64,000 nucleotides of DNA from Chimonanthus salicifolius (lineage: Eukaryota; Streptophyta; Magnoliopsida; Laurales; Calycanthaceae), in NCBI GenBank assembly GCA_013350335.1, contig CM023538.1:49923195-49987194 (forward strand), written 5' to 3'. A model generated the notes under the pieces. It saw only the letters and a list, made by a program, of their open reading frames with translations. It made no database searches and had not been told where the DNA came from. Both the position numbers and the translations under genes were made by a program. Shown piece after piece: positions 1 through 35,229 of the stretch (positions within the stretch are counted from its first letter, which is position 1; every line of letters starts with the position of its first letter).

Positions 1-649
1 GATTGCAGCCACTTGCTGAGTAGTCTTTGATTGCCAATTCCGCCTCCTCTTCGCTATTGTTTGCATGCAGCCGTTGCTACAGATTGCTTCTTTCCCATCG
101 CCGACTGTATTTAGATCTTTGTCTTGCCGTTCTGATTTTCAAGTCCACATACCTATTTTGATGTTTCTTATAGCCATGATCCGCGAGATCTATGCCAAGA
201 AGAAAAGGAGAGTGCTAAAGAAAGGGACTGAACATTGGTCCAATGAAGAAGCTCCTTGTCATCAACTTGAATGGATTGTCGCTGGCTCACCATATCAAGA
301 GCCTTTGTCCTTTGCTACTGTTGTCGTGCGAGCTATTTGCTGTACATACTTGTTTTGTTGTTTCTTCTCGCCACGATCTACGAGATTTGTGCCTAGAAGA
401 AAGGGGGAGAGTTGAAGAAAGGGACACAAATTGTCCTTCTCCTCCTACTTAGCTGCCTTTCGAGCAACTTTGTTTTGTTGTTTCTCCAATATGAGACGGC
501 CTCTTTAGCCGAAGAAAGGGACACAACTTGCCCTTCGTTCGAGCACGCCTTATTTTGTTGTTTCTCGAAAATGAGACGGCATGTTTTGGACACATGTTCA
601 TTTGTTGTGGAATTCATCCACTCCTCTTATCTAAAGGACTGATTCCTCC
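1..649. repeat. Unassigned repeat-rich DNA upstream of the minisatellite
   Basis: No protein is recognised. Two stretches (about 175-245 and 374-440) resemble each other: each has a GATC..CGAGAT core, then an AGAAGAAA purine run and an AAAGGGAC motif. A phrase like TTTTGTTGTTTCT recurs at about 352, 473 and 551. The region is probably the 3' untranslated part of the copia element whose polypurine tract and LTR follow at 1,411-1,623; that link is inferred from position only. Confidence 0.3.
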
Positions 650-1085
650 CCAATTTTTGCTGGCCTTCATGGCTACAACCTTTGCTGACCTTTTATGGTT
701 TTAACCCCTTTGTTGACCTTCATGGCTTCAGCCTTTACTAACCTTTCATGGTTATAGTTTTTGCTGGCCTTTCATGGCTACAGCGTCATTTGCTGGCCTT
801 TCATGGCTACAGTGTCATTTGCTGGCCTTTCATGGTTACAGTCCTATTTGCTGGACTTTCATGGTTACAGCCTCATTTGCTGGCCTTTCATGGCTACAGT
901 GTCATTTGCTGGCCTTTCATGGCTATAGCCCCATTTGCTGGTCTTTCATCGTTACAGCCTCATTTGCTAGCCTTTTATGGTTATAGCCTCATTTGCTGGT
1001 CTTTTATGGCTACAGCCTCATTTGCTGGTTTTTATGACTTCAGCCTTTATTTGCTGGCCTTTATGGCTACAGCTATTGTTCTCTG
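650..1085. repeat. 29-bp tandem minisatellite, about 14 copies
   Basis: The phrase CATTTGCTGGCCTTTCATGG followed by a CTACAG-like end recurs with a strict 29-base spacing through the middle of the array (phase positions 792, 821, 850, 879), and more loosely at both ends. Because 29 is not a multiple of three, each translated frame cycles through the same 29-residue peptide, so long open frames appear in several frames at once. These frames are a by-product of the repeat and are not called as genes. Confidence 0.85.
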
Positions 1086-1410
1086 GCTTTTACGATCTGA
1101 TTGATCGATGTGATGGCTTCAGCCCCTTGTTTTTTAGGTCATTCGTCGCCTGCATTTATCGTATAGTGCAATCATTGTTTGCCGGACAATTGTCTTACGG
1201 TCACTGCCGTCTTCCGAGCCTCTTTCTCTATTTCAAGCTGCCATTGGTGTTCACCGCCTGTCTTTTGGAGCCAATCAACGCTGCCACTTTAATAAGTTTT
1301 GCAACCAATCAGTGTGCTGCTTCATCAAATCTTCGTGGCCAGTCGGTGTGCCATTTTTGCAATTCACCTGCTGTTTTTTCATGTTCCAAGCTTCGCGTTC
1401 ATCCATGCTT

Positions 1411-1623
1411 CAGCTTGTGGGAGAGTGTTGGAATATATTTAGATTATCATAATTATAACGTAATTAGGATTCTAGTTTGGGTTTACCTCTAATTAAGAGG
1501 TGTATTTGATTTATAATTAGTTAAGTGTTTGAGTATGATTATGATAGCCCTAGAGTCGGCTAGAGGCTATATGTACATGTAATAGCATAGGGATTTCATA
1601 ATACACAGATTATATTTTCTACA
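1411..1623 (+). mobile_element. Copia-type polypurine tract and 3' LTR (198 bp)
   Basis: GCTTGTGGGAGAG at 1,413-1,425 looks like a copia polypurine tract. It directly precedes TGTTGGAATATATTTAG at 1,426, and the LTR ends TTTTCTACA at 1,623, giving TG...CA ends and 198 bases. No primer-binding site follows, so this is read as a 3' LTR on the + strand. Its internal region would lie to the left, where no gag or pol coding is recognised. The second LTR is not in the window. Confidence 0.5.
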
Positions 1624-2084
1624 AAAAAAAATCCACAACGAAAGAAGATAACCACCAGTGAGAGGAAAAAAACCAACAAGAAAAATAAAAAAAACTACCA
1701 AGATGAACTTCTTTATTTGTCTAAAGATACGTGATTTTGATGTCGAGAAAGGATCCTGAACCAAGTGTTTAGAAGTGACAACTTCTTATAGTTATAGAGA
1801 TATGAGTTTTCTTTTGAAAAATTCGGGACGAAATTTTCTTAAGGGGAGTGGATTGTGATATCCCTGATCCAGTTTAGCGACTAATAAGGTGATTTGTGCT
1901 GTTGTGATATGATTACGGGGTGAGCTTTGTGTAGTGTCCAACTTTGACTCGATTTGAGCTCGGAAGCCGGTGGATCCAACTCGTTGAGTGCAGTGGCAAA
2001 TAGGTAATTATCTAAACCTTCTCCAGTAGAGACTCTAAAAGTTATTTATGTTGCTTGATCTCTAAGTTTAGATTGTCTTGAGGT

Positions 2085-2290
2085 GATTGAGTTAACGTGA
2101 TATGACTTGAATTAATGTGATATAACTTGAGTTGATTGACTTGATGTGATATGACTTGAGTTGATACGATGTGACTTGAGTTGATTGAGTTGATGTGATA
2201 TGACTTGAGTTGATGTAATGTGACATAAAATGATGTGATTGATGTGAACGATGTGATGTGATGCGACTTGATGTGATATGAGGCTTGAGC
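2085..2290. repeat. Degenerate short tandem repeat inside the gypsy LTR
   Basis: The words TTGATGTGATATGACTTGAG and close variants recur about ten times with variable spacing. It is a low-complexity expansion, not coding. Confidence 0.7.
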
Positions 2291-2370
2291 TCCAAGTCTT
2301 AATTTTCTATAAATATAGGTTGGGAGATGAAGAAAAAATGAAGAAGGAAAGAAAGGGGGAGATGAGTATT

Positions 2371-3848
2371 GCGTTTGGATGATGGGTAAATTTTAAAGGG
2401 GTCATCCTTGAGTGGGGGTAACCTATGAACTGGGATTACCCTTATCTTGTTTAATAATTGTAATAGTAAATTAAAATCTTATCCTAAGGGTAAAAAATCT
2501 TGTCTGGTAACTACAAGTAAGGGTAACCTGATATATTAATATTTTTTAATTTTTTTATAAAACATAGTTATTAAATAATATATTCATGAAGTAAATTCTA
2601 ATAATATAACTTATAATAATATTATCTATTTTTTAGAAATTATTTTTCATAATTATAATTTAAAATGAACACTTGCATTCTAGCATTAAAAAAATAAATA
2701 AAGACTTTTTTGATATTATTATTTTAAATTTCAATAAATAAATAAAAAATATCAACATATCTTTTCATAAAAAACTTTAATTTTAATTTTTTATATTTAT
2801 AGGAATTTACAAAAAATATTGATTCTCATAAAATTGTTAATATGTTAGGTTACCCCTGCTTACAGTTACCCCTACTCAAGGGTAACCCCAACAAAATTTA
2901 CCCCTCATCCAAATGCATCACGTAGAAAATATTGACAAATTTTTAAAATACGCATTTAATAAAATAAATTGCTAATTACTCTAAAAGAGATTACCATGAA
3001 CTTCAAACTCTTTCGGAGTTTCGAGCTTTCGAAATTTGGACAGAATCACTCCTTAAAAATAGGATGTTTTGATAATTATTTTTCCTGAAATTTTATGTTT
3101 ATTTTTTATATTATATGAATTTAATAAAAATTATTAATTCTTATAAAATTGTTATGTCAGATTATCCATGTTTACAATTACCCCTACTCAAGGGTAACCC
3201 CGAGTAACCCCCGTAAAATTTACCCCTCATCCAAATGGATTATGTTGAAAATGTTAGCACATTTTTAAAATAAAATTTCAAGAGAAGAAATTGCTAATTA
3301 CTCCGAAAGAGATTATGATGAATCTCAAAATCTTTCAGAGTTTCAAGACCTTATCGAAATTTCGATATAACCATCCCTTAAAAATAGGATATTTTGACAA
3401 TTATGTTTAATAAAATTTTATTTTTATTATTTATATTAGATAGATTTAATAAAAAATATTAATTCTCATAAAATTGTTAATATGTCAGTTTACCCCTACT
3501 CAAAGGTAACCTCTTTAAAATTTATCTTTCATCCAAATGCATCATGTTGAAAATGTTGACACATTTTTAAAATAAATTTCAAACAAATTTAAATTGCTAA
3601 TTACTTGAATATATTATTTTTTAATTATATAATATATATATATTTTTTGAAAGATTTTAATTTTATAATATATAATTGATAAAGAGATGAAGGTAAGGGG
3701 TATTGAGGGGTAGGGTATTGTGAATACCCCAACCTCCAAAAGGATATTAAAAAATAGGATTAGAGTGGTAAATTTTCAAATTTTTACCCTCATCCCCTTG
3801 TTACCAAACGACAAGGGGGTTACCCCTTCTTACCCCCCATCCAAACGC
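2371..3848. mobile_element. TIR-bearing insertion with internal ~310-bp repeats
   Basis: The left end GCGTTTGGATGATGGGTAAA (2,371) is the inverted match of the right end TTACCCCCCATCCAAACGC (3,848), like the terminal inverted repeats of a non-autonomous DNA transposon. The reverse complement of the terminal motif (CATCCAAATG) also occurs inside at 2,906, 3,228 and 3,530, as part of a repeat block of about 300-320 bases carrying TACCCCTACTCAAGGGTAAC. No transposase is visible and no clear target duplication was found, so the superfamily is open. Confidence 0.55.
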
Positions 3849-5555
3849 AGCCGAGGTTGAGAGGGGAGAAAAAAGAAAAAGAAATGGGCTCTTCTCTCTC
3901 CCATTTGTTCCTTCTCTTTCCTTGTTCTTCCTCCGTTTCAATCCACCAGTAGAGATGGTTACGGAAGTTTTCATGGGTTTTCAAGTAGAGTCGATTCTCA
4001 GCATATTTCGATGTTCAAAATCTCTAGTAAAAAAGTGAGGCTGGAGAAGGTGATGAGACTCAACTGTGATTTATTTGCATAGTAGTTATGAATGCAAACC
4101 GAGAAGAGACAAAAATCTTAAACTTGGGTTGTTCTTTGATCTCGGGCCAGGACCTGAAATCTTGATAACCTGATGAGGTGTTTTCTTTGAGTTGTTTAAC
4201 TCGAGTGTTACCGTTGCCAGTGGATGATAAGTGAATCTACCTTGTGTAAATATAATGAAATGGATATATGGAGAAAACATATGTGAATAGTGATTTATAT
4301 TATTTCCATGTTTATGGATAATTGATAGTTAATATACATGTTAATGTATAAGTACACACTTGTTTGTTCGGTTGAGCTTTTGCAAGATATTGCATTCTGT
4401 CTGCCTTGACTTAATGCATTCAATGATGAGTGAGATTCCTCATATGGCTGAGTGGGATACGCTTGACCTGTACAATTGAGATTGAGTGGGATACCTCAAC
4501 GGGGTTGAGTGGGATGCCCCAATGTATCATAAGGTTCGTTGAAACCTTATAAATGGAAAGAATAGAACAAATGGTAAATATGGATTATTTGTTTATCATT
4601 TTGTTAAACATACATTTTTTTATTGATTTTTTAAATGCATGAGAAGAAAACAAAATTGCATGTGTGAGTTTACATATGCATGTATGAGTTATATATACAT
4701 GTGTGAGAATACACATGGTTGTGTGCGTGGAAGAAACAAATGGTAAGGTATGCTATTATATTCTAAGTATTTGTGTTAAAATTCTTTATATTTTCTATTT
4801 TGAAAATTGGTGGATATCTCGGTATGTCAAAGAATTACTAAAGCTGATTTGATCCACTATTTGAGACGTATGCAACTGAGAGCATTGTGCCTCAGCTCGA
4901 TCAAGAGACTCATTGTATCTCACCCTTGCATTGTAGATTTATATTTTTGGTGGATTAAATGAACTCAATGTGTAAGGTGTGTGAATGTAGAGTGCAATCA
5001 GAATTGAACTAAGCAAACCCAGATCAATCAGTCAACCATCAGTCGACTGATTGCATCGACCAATTGGCTGACAGAGTGATTTTGTTATTTGTGTTGGTTT
5101 GAAACTCATATGCACAAGTCTTAAATCTCCATACCTTCATAGTGGTATTATTGAGCAGTTTGAGTGTCGAAATTGGGAAAAATCAAAACGTTCATAACCT
5201 GATATTATAGCAATTTTGCTGTCAGAGACGACCGATCGCTCTTCCAATCGATCGCTCATGGCTGGTGGTGATCAGACCAAAGAGCAATCAGTTTTCAGAC
5301 AGTATTCTAAGCGATCTATCGCTCAGACGATCGATTACTTAGGCTAAATTTTGTTCGTATTGGTTTTTAAATTGATTTCTGATATCCCATTCTTTTGGAT
5401 CTCTTGTGTAATCCATATAAGCTTGTGAGGCATTTCCTTTAGGCTTGTTTTGAGCTGAAAAATCATGGGCCTGTTATCTTGAATTGTTTTGTCTTTTTTT
5501 TTAAAAAAAAAAAATTAGTCACGTTCCAGACCTGCTTTTCAGGTCGGGGCGTGAC

Positions 5556-6830
5556 AAAACCTTTTCGAAACTGATTTCAGAAATAAAACAAACTGACATT
5601 ACTCGTCTTTGTAGATGGAACTTAACTGAAAACCAACCAACTATTCAAAAGACAAATACTTCAATTAATAGAATAATTCAAAAAGATGATGGAAGTGTTG
5701 AAATTAATGTCCATCCTCCAATCCCTTCAGTAATTATTACAACCCAACCTGAAAATTTTGGTCTTAACACTATTGAGTTGAATGAATCTGATTTTGAAAT
5801 AAATATGATAAAAAGCTTAAATCCTGAACAATTATTAAAATTACAAGATTTTGAAGTTGATGCTAGAATATTATGTATAGAATTCATTAAAAACCCTAGA
5901 TTTGATGAATTTACAGGACGAGTCTATGCAGAACAATTAATTTAAATAAAAAATGCTTGGTTAAGAGATTAAAGGTTTTAAGAAAAAATATGTTCTTCTT
6001 TGATTGGTATGATATATATATAAAAAAAAAAACCACAAGATCAAATAATGATGAATAAATTAAAGGAACAAATTTGGAATACAGAAAGAGAGAGAAAATT
6101 CAATCACTTCATCCCCCCAAAAATTGATAAAAATTACAGATAAAATAAAAGTTGTTCCTTATAAAGAGAACACTCAAATAAATAATAGAACAAAATAATT
6201 ATACAAATTTACATCTAAAAATATTTAGTGAACAAACCTCTAGAATAGAAATTCAAATTATTCAGATTCAAAACAAAAGAGTGAAGAAAAGAAACAACCA
6301 GAAAAAAATACAAACTGAACCTTCATTTAACAAATCAATTAAGCTAGATTCTTTTACAAATTTAGAAAAAAAAAACCAATAAAGTTAATTCCAGAAGTTT
6401 CAGATGATTTAGCCTTTGAATTAAGAAAAAGATTGAAAATTTTAGAAAAAGATGGTCAAGATAAACAAAAAGTTAATCTTGTTATAAGTCAAACAAAAAA
6501 TGATGAAGACTTAAGGATAAATAAAATAAGATATAAATTAAACCAAAATGATAATCGAAATGATAAAAGACCACCATTTTTAAAAATAGAAAGGCAACAA
6601 ACTAAAATCCCAATTCTTTTGATGGTCTATCTATGAATCAAAAAATTCAAATTGTTCAAAAAATATATAGGTATGCAAATATTCTAAAATCCAATCTCAA
6701 TACTGAAAGACAAATTTGTGATTTAATTATTACTGATTTTACTGGTCAATTATATGAAAGAATGGGAAAATTACTTAACCGACATTTAAATGGAATTAAT
6801 AAAAGACTGACAGCAAATGGATGATTTTTA
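5556..6830 (+). pseudogene. Degraded pararetrovirus movement/coat protein region (lineage 2)
   Basis: A frame open from 5,556 to 5,942 (129 codons) begins immediately after the gypsy LTR. It carries DDGSVEINV (about 5,690), equivalent in position and sense to PNGNVEINF in the larger pararetrovirus cluster at 40.7 kb. Broken frames follow. FFFDWYDIY (about 5,994-6,020) parallels FFDWFMEY of the cluster. At 6,633-6,824, KIYRYANILKSN and DLIITDFTGQL match the conserved caulimovirid coat-protein core seen in the cluster as MMIYANAC and LMITTSFNGIL. Stops and frame changes between 5,943 and 6,630 make it a pseudogene. It is clearly more diverged from the 36-46 kb cluster than that cluster's copies are from each other. 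Genus not assigned. Confidence 0.6.
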
Positions 6831-7084
6831 TAACATTTGTTAGCAAACTGTCTGGCTTTTATTTTCTTTTTTAGGATTTTTTTTTTTAAAAGTTTTCCTT
6901 TTGTAGTTTGAATAGGGTTTTTTTTTTTTCTTTTTATTTTATCATCGAGAGGAGAAAATTGAGAACAAAAATCTCGTAAGTTCTCTTATATTCAAATATT
7001 TTTCATTTTTAATTTGACATTGATCTACATTTTAATCTCATCAAATAGTCTTTTATATTTTGAATCAATTTTGGGTATCTTCCT

Positions 7085-7256
7085 ATAAAATATCTTCCTA
7101 CCGTTTGTTAATAAATAATCAACAGAATCAAGAATTGGTCTTTTATTAATTCCTTTTGAATGTCGGTTAAGTTAATTTTCCACCAATCATATAATTGACC
7201 AATGAATACAGCAATAATTAAGTCACAAATTTGTTTTTCAGTATTGAAATTCGATC
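7085..7256 (-). pseudogene. Inverted partial copy of the lineage-2 coat-protein core
   Basis: The reverse strand of this stretch matches 6,690-6,825, including the words AATACTGAAA, CAAATTTGTGA and TAACCGACATT. Read on the minus strand it gives QICDLII followed by GQLYDWWKINLTD, with a WW pair missing from the forward copy. The two copies therefore lie in inverted orientation about 260 bases apart. It is too short and broken to be functional. Confidence 0.6.
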
Positions 7257-8373
7257 GAATTAATTTTTAATTAGTATAGGATTGAAAATTTTCAACTAAT
7301 ATTTCAACTATATTGATAATATGAATTGAAATTTTAAAATACACTATATTCATCGTATTGGCAAAATTAATCGAAATACGCCAAATTTTTTGCCGAAATT
7401 TTATAAATTTTGGCCAATATAAATTTTCAAAAAATTCAATATTATTTAAATTAATTTAGAAATTTCAATTACGTTAAAAGAAGTTGTCAAGTTAATTTAA
7501 AAATATATGTCAGATTAAATAGGGTCAAGTGACGAAAATGAATCTCTAATAATTTAATATCATGACCGTTACACTCCCTGAACAAATGAATTACCAACAA
7601 GTTTTATAAAATTTGTCCAAAGTGAGGTTAGAATTTTTTCAAAGAAAATTAAGAAAAAGATTAGCAAGAAAATATTCTCTTTACTTGCCAAGGAGCAGGT
7701 GACTCTTAGTAGATTCTGTCAGCAAAGTCCCCTATTGTCAACCTTTGGGTGTTGAAGTTTAAAAATTTATGGACACCCTCTTATTATAAGTCGGTTTCTA
7801 AGAATGGATTTTACTCATATGTTTAATATGATATTAGAACAGTGATACTACTGGATAGATTGGGTTCGTATTTCCACCCATGCATGAAGCAAGAGCCGAA
7901 CATCTTAGAGTGAGTGTTAGCAAATTCCAAATTATAAGTAGCGAGTTCATAAATCATCCATATAAAGTTAATTGTGGAGTGAAGATCTCTCCTAATAGCA
8001 GTATCTAAGCCATTGAAAAGGAAAATCACCCAAATCAGCAAGCTCCAAGGGCGTTTTGAACAAGATTAGAATGCAACACTTTTGGGACACCCAAGAGTCT
8101 TTTTCTCCAGTTTTTTCTAAAGAATCGTACCTCAAATTGCATCAATCATCCACACCTGATTTAGGAATTTTCTGTGTTTTATTTTTATTTTTCTAATGCA
8201 ATAAATAAACATGGAAATCCATGATTAGATATAAGCAAATAGTGTAATTAGATAGAATAGCACTGTTGTATTAATATTTAAGGGTAATGTGGTGAAATAA
8301 AATAAGGACAAATGTGTAAAACAGTCTCTTTTATTTTTTAAATATACAAGGGCAAAACTGTCATTTAAAATCT
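7257..8373. other. AT-rich intergenic DNA, nothing recognised
   Basis: No coding frame with family resemblance, RNA gene or clear repeat boundary is seen. Words such as CCGAAATTTTATAAATTTTGGCC (7,393-7,415) recall AT-rich noncoding repeats but give no ends. Confidence 0.4.
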
Positions 8374-8474
8374 AAACCCTAACATTCTTCAAACAATGTC
8401 GTCTCTGAGAGGAATAATTCCACCACTTCCGTCACTGCCAACGCTGCAACTACACCATTTCACGTTGGCCGCTG
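8374..8474 (+). promoter_or_regulatory. Telo-box and candidate first exon upstream of DHFR-TS
   Basis: AAACCCTAA at 8,374-8,382 is a telo-box, a motif often found just upstream of or within 5' leaders of plant growth and DNA-replication genes. An ATG follows at 8,396 and a possible donor (G|GTAGAT) lies after 8,474. The short peptide begins MSSLRGIIPPLP. It cannot be spliced in frame to the visible DHFR-TS acceptors (see rejected items), so if transcribed it is more likely 5' leader than coding. No transcript evidence is available. Confidence 0.3.
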
Positions 8475-9173
8475 GTAGATTTTCTTTCGCATTTTCTCTG
8501 TTTCTATTTTTCTTTTCTTTTCTTTCTCTCTGATTTTTTTTCCTTTTTCTTTATAAAAAACAGAAAACATGGGAAGGGAGCCAATGGGAAAAATCGAAAA
8601 AAGGGACATGGGAAGGGAGGCGATGGAAAAAATCAAAGAAATGGAAGAATTTTGAAAATGTGGGAATAACTTTTGAAAATATCGGCAATATAAGGAAAAT
8701 ACCGGCGGATATATTACCGAGATTTTAAAATATCGTGCGATATTTATTTTCGGCTGTTCGTACTAAAAACCATACCGGGTACCACCAATTCACGATTCGA
8801 ACTGGCCGGTTTTTCCATGTGTATAGGTTCTTGTATTCAGGGGAAAAAAGTTGCTTCCATTTTGTTTGTTGACCATGCTTACCAATTCAGTGGCAAAAAT
8901 AATCGTCTCTTTATGCGTTTCATTTTTTATTTTTTTTTTGTTTTCATTGTTTTGAATGTTACTGTTTTTCATTTTCTATGTAGGCTTACAGTTTTTTTTT
9001 TTCTCATATATTTGTGGCTTTCTTCATGATGTTGTCTGTTCCTTATTCATTACCCTGCAATTACTACCAGGTTGGAGACGTTCTTTTCATTTTGAGTCCT
9101 AATCACTCAATTATTGAGGCTGCTTTTATGTTATTGCCTTTCTGCTTGATGTATTGGTATAGACAAGGTTTTA

Positions 9174-9284
9174 AGGATCGGCTTTGGTCCTGCCTGGTGC
9201 AATCAAATCCTGTTATGACTCGGCCGAGTTGGACTCAGATTCGGACTCAGCCGATACGAGCCAAGTCTGATATTTAAAACCTTG
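9174..9284. mobile_element. Short TIR element (MITE-like, 111 bp)
   Basis: CAAGGTTTTAA at 9,174 is an exact inverted match of TTAAAACCTTG at 9,284. The interior is rich in GACTCGGCCGAGT-like palindromic words. No target duplication is visible. A CA-rich microsatellite follows at about 9,305-9,327. Confidence 0.5.
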
Positions 9285-9948
9285 CCTTGCACACATAACC
9301 CCCCCACCACACACACACAGACACACCCCTTCAGATGTGCAGTGTTGTGGCATGTCAATAAGATCGCAGCTTTGAAATTTTCCTTCAATATCTTGATGAA
9401 GATTTGTGTTTGTAACAAGCCTCCGGCAGCTTGATGGTGTAATGAATTGTATGAATTTTGAAACTAAGAGTTCTAATACTATAAAACCTACAAAATAAAT
9501 GTTGTACTTGGTAAACATTGGCATGCATGACGCAATAGTTAAGCTATTATTTAATCATTATTATTATTTTATTTTTACTGTGATTAATGAGGATCCGCTA
9601 GCTTTGCTTTGTGTGTCATTGAGTGAATCTGGTCAGTCTCTGGCAGATATCGTGATGTTCAAATTCCAGATATTGTGCTCGGAGAACATACCTTTTCGCA
9701 AGGTTTCTCCAACATTCTCAGTGTCATGATCAAGTTATATTTTCAAATTTGTTGGCTGTCTACCAGTATGTTTTTTTTTTTTGAAACTTTGAAAGCCTAT
9801 CATCACTATCTGTATCCATTCATTTTACCGATGTTTTCAGGTTATTTTGCCCTTCCACAATACGAGCCCTTTTGGATTCTCATCACTGCAGTTATTTGGA
9901 GCCCTGAATAAGATCAAGGAAATTTTTTCTTCTTTTAGGTTTTCTGTT

Positions 9949-33983
<24,035 letters not shown>

Positions 33984-35200
33984 TGTTCTGAACTCTGAAG
34001 AACTGGTAGTCCAGAGTTCTTCACATCAAAATGTCTTCTAACCATAGTTTTTTGAGGTATGTAGGTAATAGTTTCCTGGCATGTATTTGGGTATCTTCCA
34101 GCCTATTTTTACTACTCTAGATCTAATATTGTTAATATTGAAAGAAAGATTGTTCAATCTCTTTTCGTCTTCCTTTAAATGCATATGGAATACGGCATGC
34201 GTTCTTCTCTTTCAATCCATACATCAACACTTTTCTTGAATCCAACGTGGTAGAAGGGTGGGGCTGATATTTCTTTCCTGCCTCCTTCACTATGCAATGC
34301 TGATTCTTTTTTTTTTTTCTCCTTTTTCAACTTTTTTTTTTCATTTTTCATTCTATTCTTAGGACTGGGGTCCTATTTTAATTTGTTAATATTGGGCCAA
34401 ATGGTTCTTTATTTTATTTTTCTTGAACTGTTAGACTAGGTTTTTTTTTTCCTTGAATAATGGAGTTCCTGTAAAGTACGTTACAAATCTTGTCATAGAT
34501 GATCACATGAAGAATATCCAAGGATGTAAGATCAAGCTTTGAACAGTCTGGATCACCAGAAATTGCATTTCAGGTGGATAAATCCTTACTAAGCATTTCA
34601 TGACAAAAAGAAGGCCATGTGCCATGTTTATCAAGCCAAATGAGACCTAGAAAACTACCTAATATAAGACCTAATCCAGATCTTACAACAAGTCACTTAA
34701 AAGAAACCGACTTTGTTGATGACACTTCTTAAAAGCAGTTTCTAGACAAAAGAACTTCTAAACCTACTTGAAGATATATGGTGGTGCCATGCTCGTGCAC
34801 TGTCGATACTTGTACTAATTATGACCTCAATTTTTTCAGGGTTAATATGGAATGTGACGGCTTGTGTGACTTGCATTTCATCATGATGATGACCATTGCC
34901 ATTCAATATTGGTGACATGGTGGGCATTGGTATTAGTTGGGAGAAACAAAAAACATTGCTGTCACTGGATTGTCATTTGAAGTGGAATAGGGAAATATCA
35001 AACTTAAAACCACACCATGTCCCATCTCAAAAAAAGGGGAGTAAAAAGAACAGATAGGCACAAACGTAAGTACATAAAAAGACATCAATTGGTGTGCATC
35101 ACTTGACATCTATCCTCCCAATTTATGCATCAGATGTTAAAAAGAAATATTTGTGTTCTTTGAGGTGTAAAAGATTCAACCTTTAAGATCAAGAGCAATG
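33984..35200. other. 3' flank of DHFR-TS
   Basis: The first few hundred bases after the stop are T-rich and probably include the 3' UTR, but no convincing AATAAA-type signal was fixed. From about 34,440 (T run, then CCTTGAATAATGGAG) the DNA resembles other minus-strand LINE tails here, without a recognisable frame. Confidence 0.35.
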
Positions 35201-35229
35201 ATCAAAATTGGAGACAGTTGTTATCTAGT

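Larger units (their letters stand above)
1790..5556 (+). mobile_element. Gypsy element: 3' internal end, polypurine tract and long LTR
   Basis: GACGAAATTTTCTTAAGGGG at about 1,828-1,847 matches the end of many plant Ty3/gypsy pol genes plus polypurine tract. TGTGATATCCCTG begins at 1,854 and the opposite end reads GGTCGGGGCGTGACA at 5,556, so the LTR is TG...CA and about 3.7 kb. About 1.5 kb of that is a later TIR insertion (2,371-3,848). Inside the LTR are GAGTGGGATAC-type short repeats (4,440-4,515) and GATCGATCG-rich palindromes (5,220-5,335). The right edge directly abuts pararetrovirus-like coding (frame open from 5,556), so the element appears inserted into that remnant. No target duplication can be tested because the left end is absent. 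Confidence 0.6.

Noticed and set aside
748..1492. Overlapping + strand open frames of 70-171 codons
   Set aside because: They are translations of the 29-bp minisatellite in different frames and have no composition or motif of a real protein.
8396..8474. ATG exon MSSLRGIIPPLP... as the first coding exon of DHFR-TS
   Set aside because: It ends in phase 1 at the donor. Joining it to the acceptors at 9,840, 9,891 or 9,938 gives either a stop or the wrong frame for the DHFR domain. Kept only as a possible 5' leader exon.
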